Assembly (NCBI GenBank): GCA_019243075.1
Contig: JAFAUV010000236.1
Span: 1-18,577 of the forward strand
Direction: 5' to 3'
Origin: Bradyrhizobium sp.
Lineage (GTDB): Bacteria; Pseudomonadota; Alphaproteobacteria; Rhizobiales; Xanthobacteraceae
Length of the DNA: 18,577 nt
The position numbers and the translations under genes were made by a program. Under the pieces are notes generated by a model that saw only the letters and a list, made by a program, of their open reading frames with translations, made no database searches and was not told the origin of the DNA. Shown in pieces: positions 1 through 6,968 of the stretch (position 1 is its first letter; every line of letters begins with the position of its first letter).

Positions 1-428
1 ACGGGCTGCACGCACTTCACTTCGGCTTCGATCCGGCGACGAGCAAGGACGGCACCATCGTGGCGGGCCATCCGGTCGTACTGACCGCGCTGATCGATAA
101 GGATGGCATCGTTACCGGCCTCAAGATCGACACCGATCCAAAGACGAGGCTTTATCTGCGCAAGAAAGCGTTCCTGTTCGGTCCGCAGGTGAAGGCCCGC
201 TACGGATCGGACGGCTGGACCTGCACCCAGGGCGAGCTCGCGTCCGGCGAGGAGCCCGTTGGCGGGGTTCATGTCAAGGAGACATGCACCAAGACCATGT
301 CGGGACGCGCCCTCAAGATCGAACGCAGCCTGTTCCGCAACGCCGGCCAGGATGAGAGGAATTTCGTCGACGCAACCCGCGTGACCATCCTTCGCGCGCC
401 CGCCTCGAGCACGACGGGTTCGAACTGA
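1..428 (+). CDS. Hypothetical protein, C-terminal part (5' end outside window)
   Basis: I do not recognise this protein. The reading frame is open from the first complete codon (base 3) to the TGA at 426-428, so the gene starts upstream of the window. A GTG at 60 lies in the frame but has no good ribosome binding site and is probably internal. The visible ~141 residues are soluble and mixed alpha/beta in character, with no membrane segment. Two cysteines occur in the contexts WTCTQGE and KETCTKT and could form a disulfide, which would fit an exported protein, but the N-terminus needed to judge this is missing. Third-position GC is high as in the neighbours, which supports real coding. The next gene starts 94 bases downstream on the same strand. 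Function unknown. Confidence 0.75.
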   Translation, partial: GLHALHFGFDPATSKDGTIVAGHPVVLTALIDKDGIVTGLKIDTDPKTRLYLRKKAFLFGPQVKARYGSDGWTCTQGELASGEEPVGGVHVKETCTKTMSGRALKIERSLFRNAGQDERNFVDATRVTILRAPASSTTGSN

Positions 429-522
429 GGAGGCGTTGTTTCGACCGTCCGCCAGATCGTCTGCGACCGTTGCGCCGCGCGGTCGCCGAGCCTATTTCGG
501 TAAGATTGCAGGGAGAGACACC

Positions 523-939
523 ATGTCCAGGCCAGAACGCAAGCCCGTGCATTCCGATATCAAGCCGGAAAATCCTCCGGAGCGCGCCGCGCATTACCTC
601 GACGTTCCCAATATGCCCTGGGAGGCCACGAAATTCCCCGGCATCCAGATCAAGGTGCTCTATACCGACGATAGCGGCGTCACCACGGCCTTGTTCAAGC
701 TCGATCCTGGCGCGGTCGTGCCGTTGCACGAGCACACCGCGCTCGAGCAGACCTATGTGATCGAGGGTTCGCTCGAGGACCATGAAGGCAAATGCGGACC
801 GGGCCAGTTCGTCTGGCGCCCGGCCGGCAATCAGCACGAAGCGGTGGCGCCGGACGGAGCAGTGCTGCTTGGCTTTTTCCTCAAGCCAAACCGTTTCGCC
901 TATGGCGAGCAATTCTTCACCGCTCCGGGCGAGCGCTGA
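523..939 (+). CDS. Cupin-domain protein, ChrR-like
   Basis: A 138-residue single-domain cupin. The metal-binding motifs are visible: HEHTALEQ gives H69, H71 and E75 (HxHx3E), and PAGNQH gives H105, spaced as in the two conserved cupin motifs. These four residues normally hold Zn, Mn or Fe. The arrangement resembles the C-terminal domain of ChrR anti-sigma factors, but the N-terminal zinc-binding anti-sigma domain is absent and there is no ECF sigma gene beside it, so an anti-sigma role is unlikely; a small metal-dependent enzyme or sensor is more plausible. The ATG at 523 was chosen because GGGAGAG (511-517) lies 5 bases upstream. A longer frame from a TTG at 436 adds 29 Arg-rich residues without cupin similarity. 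Family assignment is confident, substrate unknown. Confidence 0.9.
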   Translation: MSRPERKPVHSDIKPENPPERAAHYLDVPNMPWEATKFPGIQIKVLYTDDSGVTTALFKLDPGAVVPLHEHTALEQTYVIEGSLEDHEGKCGPGQFVWRPAGNQHEAVAPDGAVLLGFFLKPNRFAYGEQFFTAPGER

Positions 940-1009
940 GGGCAGGCGTGGCGCGCCTGACGGCTGCGCGCCCACGGACCGCCGATCAGGCCTCCGGCCG
1001 TGATAGGAC

Positions 1010-1339
1010 TCAGAGCCCTCCGGCTGCTCCGGAGTGCCAGGTCCAGGAATGCCGCCAAACGCCCCCGCCGGGGCCGGGGCCGGTGATCGTGCGTTCGCCG
1101 GCCCACTCGCCGGGCCCGACCTGATGGGCGCTGCCGGACTGGCGCCAAACTCCGCCGAGCGGACCGGTGAACGTTCCGGAACTGCGGCAGGCGCCGTTGA
1201 AGCAGTTTCCGCCACCTTCGTAAGTACCGCCCTGGGGCCCGGTCCAGCGGGTCGTCCAACTGCCGGCCTGCGCTGCCGACGCCGTCGCGGCGGTGAGTGC
1301 AAGGGCTGCCGAGGCCAGGATCATTGCCTTCATCGTCAT
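1010..1339 (-). CDS. Small secreted Gly/Trp-rich repeat protein
   Basis: A 109-residue protein with a clear Sec signal peptide: MTMKAM, then a hydrophobic Ala/Leu core to about residue 20, with a likely cleavage site after SAAQA (residue 25). The mature part holds three imperfect copies of a TGPxGG(T/V)(Y/W) motif at about residues 32-44, 58-71 and 86-98, and two cysteines (C46, C51) between copies 1 and 2. The motif resembles short beta-strand repeats of exported structural proteins, but I do not recognise a named family. The ATG at 1339 was chosen because AGGAGG lies 5 bases upstream; an in-frame ATG at 1375 has no such site. The gene is divergent from the response regulator at 1511, so it could be a target of that two-component system; this is inference from position only. 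Confidence 0.75.
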   Translation of the reverse strand: MTMKAMILASAALALTAATASAAQAGSWTTRWTGPQGGTYEGGGNCFNGACRSSGTFTGPLGGVWRQSGSAHQVGPGEWAGERTITGPGPGGGVWRHSWTWHSGAAGGL

Positions 1340-1510
1340 CACATCCTCCTTCGAGCTGAAAGGTGCCGCCCACATGCCGGGCGGCGACGGTGGCGATCAT
1401 GGCGGCGATCGTTTTCCGCGATTTTGCCGGTCGAGAGCCGAATATTGCAATTTGTTGCAGGGCCGACTTGCCGCTTGCCAGCGGATGACGTCGTCAAGAC
1501 AATGATTTGC
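1340..1510. promoter_or_regulatory. Divergent intergenic region with TTGC repeats
   Basis: This gap separates the secreted Gly/Trp protein (minus) from the response regulator (plus) and must hold both promoters unless they are read from further away. The pentamers TTGCA, TTGCA, TTGCC and TTGCC start at 1445, 1455, 1468 and 1475. The first two are exactly 10 bases apart, the spacing expected for tandem binding of OmpR/PhoB-type regulators. I saw no convincing -35/-10 pair, and neither candidate regulator start has a strong Shine-Dalgarno sequence. Confidence 0.25.
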
Positions 1511-2218
1511 ATGACCAGAGCGGCGGCGAAAATCCTTGTCGTGGACGATGATGACGAGATCCGTTCGCTGTTGCAGGTCGTGCTGACGCGCGAGGGGTTT
1601 GAAGTCTCGTTGGCCAAGGATACGGCCGCGGCGCGCCGCGTGCTCGGGTCGCACAACGCGGTGGACCTGGTCATCCTCGACATCATGATGCCCGGCGAGG
1701 ATGGGCTGACCTTCTGCCAACGCTTGCGCGAATCCCAGGACGTTCCCATCCTCATGGTCTCGGCGCGCTCGCTTAGCGTCGACCGTTCGATCGGGCTGGA
1801 GACGGGCGCCGACGACTACCTGCCAAAACCCTTCGAGCGGCGCGAATTGGTGGCGCGGGTCAAGGCCATCCTGCGACGCGGCGGCGCCACGAGGCGCGCA
1901 AAATATCTGGTCGGCGGGTTCATCGTCGATCGCGACCGCCGCGCGGTGCTTGACGGCAGGGGGAGCGTCTTGCCGCTGACCGCCGGGGAGTTCGATCTGC
2001 TCGGATGCCTGGTCGAACGGGCCGGGCGAACCCTGTCGCGCGACCAGCTCATCGACTGGACCCGCGGCAGGTCCTCCGACGTGTTCGACCGGAACATCGA
2101 CGTCCAGATCAGCCGTTTGAGGAAAAAGCTGGTCGATGCCGGCTTTCCGGAAGACGCCATCAAGACCGTGCGCAATGCCGGCTATCTGCTAGCGCTGCCC
2201 GTGGAAGAAGCGCCGTGA
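1511..2218 (+). CDS. OmpR/PhoB-family response regulator
   Basis: A DNA-binding response regulator of 235 residues. The N-terminal receiver domain shows the acidic cluster VVDDDDE, the phosphoacceptor aspartate in VILDIMMPG (D57), the conserved hydroxyl residue in MVSARS, and the lysine in LPKPF (K106). The C-terminal winged helix (about residues 142-232) includes LTAGEFDLL, the recognition-helix region VQISRLRKKL and the wing NAGYLL. The ATG at 1511 fits the usual family N-terminus; an in-frame ATG at 1502 would add three residues, and neither has a strong ribosome binding site. Its stop TGA overlaps the GTG start of the kinase gene (GTGA), so the two are translationally coupled and almost certainly form a cognate pair. 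The signal and targets are unknown; the divergent secreted-protein gene is one candidate target. Confidence 0.95.
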   Translation: MTRAAAKILVVDDDDEIRSLLQVVLTREGFEVSLAKDTAAARRVLGSHNAVDLVILDIMMPGEDGLTFCQRLRESQDVPILMVSARSLSVDRSIGLETGADDYLPKPFERRELVARVKAILRRGGATRRAKYLVGGFIVDRDRRAVLDGRGSVLPLTAGEFDLLGCLVERAGRTLSRDQLIDWTRGRSSDVFDRNIDVQISRLRKKLVDAGFPEDAIKTVRNAGYLLALPVEEAP

Positions 2219-3567
2219 CGCTGCCGCGCAGACGATGGTGGCGGCTTTTCTTCTGGATCGCCGTCGTCGCCATCCTGGTCGAGGTGCTCGCCTTGACGTC
2301 GACCTTCGTCGAAGCGCGAAAGCGCCGCATCGGCAGCGCGGCCGGCCTGGTGCCCGACCAGATCGCCTCGATCGTCCATCTCTGGCCGGGCCTGAGCGAG
2401 CCGCAGCGCAAGGACGTGCTCGGCGCGATCTCCTGGGCGGGGCTCTACGTTCATGTCACGGCGGAAGGTCCGCCGGCATCGCCCGATCTCGCCCATGTGC
2501 GCGATGTCGAGGACGCCGTGCGCAAACGCCTCCCCGGCATGGACGCCGCTTCCGTGGTCGCGCTGATCCGCACCCGGCCGTTCGGCCGCGAGCGCCGCGC
2601 CATCAACTGGGCGTTGTCGGGCGAGCCCGTGCTGGTCTATGTCCGCCTCAGCGCGGGCGATTGGCTGGTGGCCGAGATTCGCGGCGACCTGCTGCCGCGC
2701 ATTTTGGGGCTGCCGACCGGCTTTTGGGTGGGGGTGATCGGGTTGCTGCTGGCCTGCGGCGTCCTGATCGCGATCCTGCGCGAGGGCCGCGCCGTCGAGC
2801 GCATCGCCCATTCGGTCGAGGGTTTTGCCGCCACCGGCGTTCCGCAGCCGATGGCCATCGGTGGCTCGCCCGAGATCGCCGCGCTCGCCCGCAGGACGCT
2901 TCGCATGCAGGAGCAGATCGCGACGCTGCTGGGCGAGCGCAACGCCATGCTCGGCGCGATCGCGCACGACATCAAGACCTATGTGCAGCGGCTGAAACTC
3001 CGGCTGGAGCTGTTGGACGATCCGAACCAGCTGCAGAAGGCGGCCCATGATCTCGACGCGATGAACAGGCTGCTCGAGGATGCGCTGCTGGTCGCCGTTC
3101 ATGCCAATCCGCTGAAAACCAGGGCGATGGTCGATGTTCTCGCCGTGGTATCGCATGAGGTGGAGGCGGCGCGGCTCGCGGGCGGCGACGTGACGCTGCA
3201 TCGGTTGGGCAGTGGCCCGTTCGCCGTCGCGGGCGACCGCCCGGCGCTCTCGCGCGCTTTCGCCAACATCATCGGCAACGCGTTGCGCTATGGCGAGCGG
3301 GCGCGCGTGTGGGTGCAGCGCAGAGGCGGCATGATCGAGGTCGTGGTCGATGACGACGGGCCGGGCATTCCGCCGGCCGAGCGCCGGATCGTGTTCACCG
3401 CGTTTCACCGCGCCGAATCCTCGCGCAATCGTTCCACCGGCGGCACCGGACTTGGCCTTGCCATCGCGCTCGGGATCATCGAACGCCAGCATGGCGGCTC
3501 GATCGAGATCACCGACGCGGCAAGCGGCGGCGCCAGGCTGAAGATCCGGCTGCCGACCGAGACGTAA
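2215..3567 (+). CDS. Membrane sensor histidine kinase
   Basis: A 450-residue inner-membrane kinase, presumed partner of the preceding response regulator. Order of parts: membrane segment about residues 11-30, periplasmic sensor domain about 31-165 with no recognised fold, second membrane segment about 168-188, HAMP-like linker, dimerisation/phosphotransfer helix with H251 in AIAHDIKTYVQRLKLRLE, then the ATPase domain with the N box around N351/N355 (NIIGNALRYG), the G1 box VDDDGPGIPP (379-387) and the G2 box GGTGLGLA (409-416). The H box reads HDIKTYV rather than the usual HDLRTPL, so the conserved proline is missing, a variant seen in some active kinases. The GTG start at 2215 overlaps the upstream TGA; no better start lies nearby. 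The gene ends at a repeat element (3568-3686) facing a convergent gene. Confidence 0.94.
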   Translation: MTLPRRRWWRLFFWIAVVAILVEVLALTSTFVEARKRRIGSAAGLVPDQIASIVHLWPGLSEPQRKDVLGAISWAGLYVHVTAEGPPASPDLAHVRDVEDAVRKRLPGMDAASVVALIRTRPFGRERRAINWALSGEPVLVYVRLSAGDWLVAEIRGDLLPRILGLPTGFWVGVIGLLLACGVLIAILREGRAVERIAHSVEGFAATGVPQPMAIGGSPEIAALARRTLRMQEQIATLLGERNAMLGAIAHDIKTYVQRLKLRLELLDDPNQLQKAAHDLDAMNRLLEDALLVAVHANPLKTRAMVDVLAVVSHEVEAARLAGGDVTLHRLGSGPFAVAGDRPALSRAFANIIGNALRYGERARVWVQRRGGMIEVVVDDDGPGIPPAERRIVFTAFHRAESSRNRSTGGTGLGLAIALGIIERQHGGSIEITDAASGGARLKIRLPTET

Positions 3568-3686
3568 GGTGGGCAAGGCGGCCCCCGTTCGCGGTAGTGC
3601 AACGAACGAAGGCGGCAGTGAGCCCGCCATTCGCAATCTCGCAACCGAGGGTGGGCATGGCGCAAACGCGCCTTGGACCACCCCTA
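3568..3686. repeat. Degenerate palindromic intergenic repeat between convergent genes
   Basis: GGTGGGCA occurs at 3568-3575, directly after the kinase stop codon, and again at 3650-3657. The second copy opens an imperfect hairpin (3649-3683: GGGTGGGCATGGCGC, loop AAAC, GCGCCTTGGACCACCC). A second small hairpin is GGCGG/CCGCC at 3611-3628. The same GGTGGGCA word marks the stronger palindrome at 17305-17391, so both are probably members of one repeat family. The right edge CTA (3684-3686) is the stop codon of the convergent minus-strand gene. It could act as a bidirectional terminator, though there is no T tract. Confidence 0.45.
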
Positions 3687-3944
3687 CCGATCCGCCGATG
3701 CCGATTGCCCGGGCTTGCCGAAGACGCTGCGGCATCCTTCGCTCAAATTGGCGCGCTGCCTGCGCATGCAGGCGGTAATTCGTTCCACATTGGGTATTTC
3801 CGCAGAACAGAGCCGCAGCACGTCGCCGGTGCACAGCCGGCGCTGATCCTCCTGCGTAAACGCCCGGCCGGCCGAGGGCCACAAGGCCCACGCCGCGATA
3901 CCCGCCGCAAGCAGCAATCCTGGCACGCCACCTGGATCACGCAT
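3684..3944 (-). CDS. Small secreted four-cysteine protein (cysteine-rich repeat type)
   Basis: An 86-residue protein with a signal peptide (hydrophobic residues about 8-22, likely cleavage near GRA-FTQ at residue 28). The mature part carries four cysteines at 38, 46, 59 and 71 in the pattern LCxGDVLRLC, ACMRR and EGCRSVF. This matches the cysteine-rich repeat also found in eukaryotic GLG1-type proteins and in many small rhizobial exported proteins; two disulfides are likely. The function of such bacterial proteins is unknown. The ATG at 3944 has GGAGGGGG three bases upstream; a longer start at 3983 has no ribosome binding site. It follows the second ParA-like gene after 135 bases in the same direction, so it may be the last gene of that transcript or have its own promoter. 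Confidence 0.75.
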   Translation of the reverse strand: MRDPGGVPGLLLAAGIAAWALWPSAGRAFTQEDQRRLCTGDVLRLCSAEIPNVERITACMRRQRANLSEGCRSVFGKPGQSASADR

Positions 3945-4079
3945 CGTCCCCCTCCGCCTTGGCCGCGTTGCGATCGCCATCACGGCGGTTCGCCGGCTTG
4001 GAATCGATGCATGATCGTAATCGGGATTCCTTCCGTCTCAACGACACGCAACGGCCATGCACCGCTTTTTTGCGGCCGC

Positions 4080-4748
4080 TCACGACCGCTGCAGGATCAA
4101 GTTCAGCTCCAGCTCGCGGAACATGAAATAATTGCGCCGGATCCATTGGTGCAGTTCGGTGGAGGGGTCCTTTTCCTGGCGCAGATAGCCGGTGAAGGAG
4201 AAGGTCAGCCGGTCGATATAGGTCTTGAGGAAGGTCGGCAGCGCGGTCAGCCGCAGGACCCGGCAGCGCGACATCGAGGGCGGCAGCTCGCCGCGCACCA
4301 CGAACTCGTTGTCCACCACCATCAGGCTGGATGGCGGAATCTGCGCCCGCAGCATCTCGTGCGAGCGTCCTGAGGTGCGGTCGGTGTCGGCGACGAACAG
4401 GATGATCGGCGTCACGTTGCGCCGCACCGCCTCCTTTACGAACCCGATCTCCTCGCTCATCTTGAAGAATTCGTCGAAGGCGTGGAAGCCGAGATCGATC
4501 ACCTTGGAGAGGCCGTCGTCGATGATGATGCGGTCCATGAGCTGCATCTTGCCGTAGGTGTCGATGACGTCGGCGGTTTCCGTCACGTCGGGCAGATAGT
4601 CGAGCAGCGACGGCTCCTTCAGGTTGATGTCGAAGGCCATCACCCGGCCGTTCTTCAACAGCAGGAACTCGCTCAAGAGGCGCGCGACCAGCGTCTTGCC
4701 GACCTGCGGGCGGGGCGAGCAAATGATGTAGACGGGAGTCGCGGGCAT
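4080..4748 (-). CDS. ParA/MinD-like P-loop ATPase with altered Walker A (paralogue 2)
   Basis: A 222-residue P-loop protein clearly paralogous to the gene just upstream (4812-5567). K18, T19, D40 and D85 fall at identical residue numbers in both, and PDVTE here matches PDITE there. The Walker A region reads SPRPQVGKT, so the first lysine that defines the ParA/MinD group (KGGxGKT) is replaced by Arg-Pro-Gln, while the nucleotide-binding GKT is kept. The Walker B aspartate lies in KVIDLGFHAF. The protein may bind ATP but hydrolyse it or dimerise differently from a normal ParA. It follows its paralogue by 63 bases; that gap contains an inverted repeat (TTCCGC 4771-4776 / GCGGAA 4794-4799). The ATG at 4748 has only a weak GACGGG upstream. 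Cellular role not known. Confidence 0.85.
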   Translation of the reverse strand: MPATPVYIICSPRPQVGKTLVARLLSEFLLLKNGRVMAFDINLKEPSLLDYLPDVTETADVIDTYGKMQLMDRIIIDDGLSKVIDLGFHAFDEFFKMSEEIGFVKEAVRRNVTPIILFVADTDRTSGRSHEMLRAQIPPSSLMVVDNEFVVRGELPPSMSRCRVLRLTALPTFLKTYIDRLTFSFTGYLRQEKDPSTELHQWIRRNYFMFRELELNLILQRS

Positions 4749-4811
4749 CCCGTCTATATCAGAAGATTTTTTCCGCTAATCCAGCCGATTTTGGCGGAAG
4801 CCAGCGAAAAA

Positions 4812-5567
4812 TTATTTTTCGCCGCTGCGTGGGACCGGTTTGCCGGCGCCGACGATGTCGGTCAGCTTGATGCGGTCGAACTCGCTCCAGACATTGGCGA
4901 GCCAGTGCCGGACATAGCCGCGCAGCACGAAGGAATAGTTCGCGGCATCGTCATGGATGCCCTTGTTGGCGACGAATTTCAGGAACGGAACGGAAGCCAC
5001 CTCCACCTGCTCGTAAGCCATTTCGTTGAGCTTCGGGATGGTGAGGTCGGTCGCATCCTTGATGCGGTGGAAATAGGAGTTGTAGGTCGACTGGTCCCAC
5101 TGGAAGAACTGGGTGTCATTGATGAAGTTCTTCACCAGGAAGTATTTCGCCCCGCCCATGAAGTTTGCGGTTTCGGCGATCTCGTCGAGCGAGGCGATCG
5201 AGGGTCCCAATATATGGAACACGGCAAAGGTGATCTGGCCGCCCTTGGCGGCATCGAGGAAGCCGATGTCGCGAAGCGAAGCCAGCGCCGGCGAGAGCAG
5301 GCCGGCGCGGACGTCGATCACGGTGACCGAGGGCGACACGGCGTTCAACGTGTCGAAGATCTTCATCTGGTCGGACGTCGAGGTCATGTCGACGATTTCG
5401 GTGATGTCAGGATGGAAGCGCTTCAGCGTGCCGCGCGGCGATTCCGTGTCGAACGCCCTGGTCTGCACATTATTTGCGCTGAAATAGTCCAGCAGGGTCC
5501 GCGACACCGTGGTCTTGCCGACCCCGCCCTTGTCCGCCCCCACCACAATCACTGCCGGCTTCGCCAT
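4812..5567 (-). CDS. ParA/MinD-like P-loop ATPase (paralogue 1)
   Basis: A 251-residue ATPase with the full deviant Walker A of the ParA/MinD/CobQ group, GADKGGVGKTT (residues 10-20, signature K13, nucleotide K18), an aspartate at D40 (RAFDTES) and Walker B VTVIDVRAG (D85). Proteins of this group form ATP-dependent dimers on DNA or membranes and position cargo. There is no ParB, MinE or parS-like site next to it, and the C-terminal half is not typical of ParA or MinD, so plasmid or chromosome partition is not indicated; CpsD/Cob-like roles are also possible. GAGGAA lies 6 bases before the ATG. The gene lies 120 bases after the M48 protease gene and before its own degenerate paralogue, in one direction, suggesting a common unit with lemA and the protease. 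Confidence 0.88.
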   Translation of the reverse strand: MAKPAVIVVGADKGGVGKTTVSRTLLDYFSANNVQTRAFDTESPRGTLKRFHPDITEIVDMTSTSDQMKIFDTLNAVSPSVTVIDVRAGLLSPALASLRDIGFLDAAKGGQITFAVFHILGPSIASLDEIAETANFMGGAKYFLVKNFINDTQFFQWDQSTYNSYFHRIKDATDLTIPKLNEMAYEQVEVASVPFLKFVANKGIHDDAANYSFVLRGYVRHWLANVWSEFDRIKLTDIVGAGKPVPRSGEK

Positions 5568-5587
5568 GTCCGTTCCTCAAACGCATC

Positions 5588-5608
5588 CCGGCCGCGAATG
5601 GCGGCCGG
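5588..5608 (-). promoter_or_regulatory. GC-rich hairpin in the leader of the ParA-like gene
   Basis: A perfect 8-bp stem CCGGCCGC / GCGGCCGG with a 5-base loop, about 20 bases upstream of the ParA-like start and just before its ribosome binding site. It lies in the 120-base gap after the M48 gene. There is no following T tract, so it could be a weak terminator, an mRNA processing or stability element, or a brake on translation. Confidence 0.45.
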
Positions 5609-5687
5609 CTGATCCCCGCACCCTTGTTTGGGCGCGAACATGGCAGAAACAAGGGAGAATTCAAATCATTGCGGCGCTGGCCGGCAA

Positions 5688-6944
5688 CTAATCCAGCCCT
5701 TCCGGCGGATCGAGGCGCGAGTGGCGGCCCCAGGGACCGGTTTGATTGTCCCAGGGACCGGGCAGCGGTGGAGGAGCGGCTGGCGGGGGCGTTGTCGGCG
5801 GGCGCTGGGGTGCACCCGGTGGATCGGCGCCTTCGCTCCAGGGACCGGACGGGACTGGCGGCGAATCTTGCTCCGCCGGCGGGTTTCGCGGTTCGTCGGC
5901 GGGGTGCAGCGCCAGCGGGCCCTCGTAACGGCCACCGGCATATTTCACCAGCGCCTGGACGCGGGATTCCACCGATGGGTGGGTTGCAAACAGGTCGGCA
6001 AAGCCCTCGCGCGGGTTGTCGAGGCACAGTTCCATGACCGCCGAGGTGGCGCCCGGGAGTTCGCCGCGGCCCTCGATCTTGCGCAAGGCCGAGATCATGG
6101 CATCGGGATTTTTGGTCAGCTCCACCGAACCGGCATCGGCGAGATATTCGCGCGAGCGCGACAGCGCGAGCTTCACAAGCTGCGACATCGCCCAGGCAAG
6201 GATGATCAGCACGATCGCGACGACGACGATGAAAACCGCAGCGCCGCCGCCCTTCTTGTCGCCGCTGTCGCTGCTTCCACGGCCGCCAGCCGACGACGAG
6301 GACGGCAAGAACGATCCCCCGCTGCCCCAGCCGACATAGCCGAAATTGGAGAAGCCGCGGAACAGAAGCTCGGCGAGGAAACCGACGACACCCGCGATGA
6401 TGACCGCGATCACCATCATCTGCACGTCGCCATTGCGGATATGGGTGAGCTCGTGGCCGAGCACGGCCTCGATCTCCCGGTCGTCGAGATTGTTGATCAG
6501 GCCGGTCGTGACCGTGACGGCATATTGCCGTGGGTTGAGGCCGGTCGCGAACGCATTGAGTGCGTCGCTCTGCATGATCTTCAGCTTCGGCATCGGGATG
6601 CCGCGCGAGATGCAGAGGTTTTCCAGGAGATTGTAGAGCCGCGGCTGTTCTTGCCGCGTCACCGCCGCCCCGCCGGTGACGACGTCGATCATCTTCTGGT
6701 GGAAGAAATAGGCGATCACGATCCACAAAAGCGCCGCGCCGGTCGAATAGGGCAGCGTGCGGATCACGTCATGGAGCGCCGCCATCAGGTAGTCATTGAC
6801 GGTACCGCCGCCGTGGTTCAGCGCCTCGATGATCAGCGCGCCGGCATAGACGATGACATAGACCAGCACGAACAGCCCCGCGAGGAGGATCATCGAGCGC
6901 GTCTTGTTCGCGGCGATATGGGTGTAGAGACCGTAAGCGGCCAT
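5688..6944 (-). CDS. M48-family (HtpX-like) membrane zinc metalloprotease with proline-rich tail
   Basis: A 418-residue integral-membrane peptidase. The zinc motif HELTH is at residues 164-168 and the third ligand is E266 in SREYLAD, both as in M48/HtpX enzymes. Four hydrophobic segments are visible at about 17-41, 69-82, 175-196 and 235-260. The Gly/Ser-rich loop at about 200-234, between the third and fourth segments, is unusual. HtpX-type enzymes cut damaged or misfolded membrane proteins from the cytoplasmic side. After the catalytic core (to about residue 340) comes a 75-residue Pro-rich tail with three GPW motifs (around 367, 396 and 403), not part of the canonical HtpX core. lemA lies 24 bases upstream on the same strand, a common pairing with M48 genes, so the two are probably cotranscribed. 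Confidence 0.92.
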   Translation of the reverse strand: MAAYGLYTHIAANKTRSMILLAGLFVLVYVIVYAGALIIEALNHGGGTVNDYLMAALHDVIRTLPYSTGAALLWIVIAYFFHQKMIDVVTGGAAVTRQEQPRLYNLLENLCISRGIPMPKLKIMQSDALNAFATGLNPRQYAVTVTTGLINNLDDREIEAVLGHELTHIRNGDVQMMVIAVIIAGVVGFLAELLFRGFSNFGYVGWGSGGSFLPSSSSAGGRGSSDSGDKKGGGAAVFIVVVAIVLIILAWAMSQLVKLALSRSREYLADAGSVELTKNPDAMISALRKIEGRGELPGATSAVMELCLDNPREGFADLFATHPSVESRVQALVKYAGGRYEGPLALHPADEPRNPPAEQDSPPVPSGPWSEGADPPGAPQRPPTTPPPAAPPPLPGPWDNQTGPWGRHSRLDPPEGLD

Positions 6945-6968
6945 GGTGGCTGCCGTTCTGGGCGCGCG

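Noticed and set aside
436..522. A longer cupin protein starting at TTG 436.
   Set aside because: The AGGAGG before it is only two bases from the TTG, the added residues are Arg-rich with no family similarity, and the ATG at 523 has a well-placed site.
2182..3891. A 569-codon minus-strand frame opposite the histidine kinase.
   Set aside because: It shadows the kinase, which has all expected motifs, and also runs across the start of the small secreted protein.
3937..4722. A 261-codon minus-strand frame overlapping the second ParA-like gene in another frame.
   Set aside because: Its sequence is a frame-shifted reading of the ATPase gene, whose P-loop and paralogue match fix the true frame.
5588..5608. 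A standard intrinsic terminator after the M48 gene.
   Set aside because: The stem is strong, but no run of T follows in the direction of transcription, so only a structured leader element is claimed.
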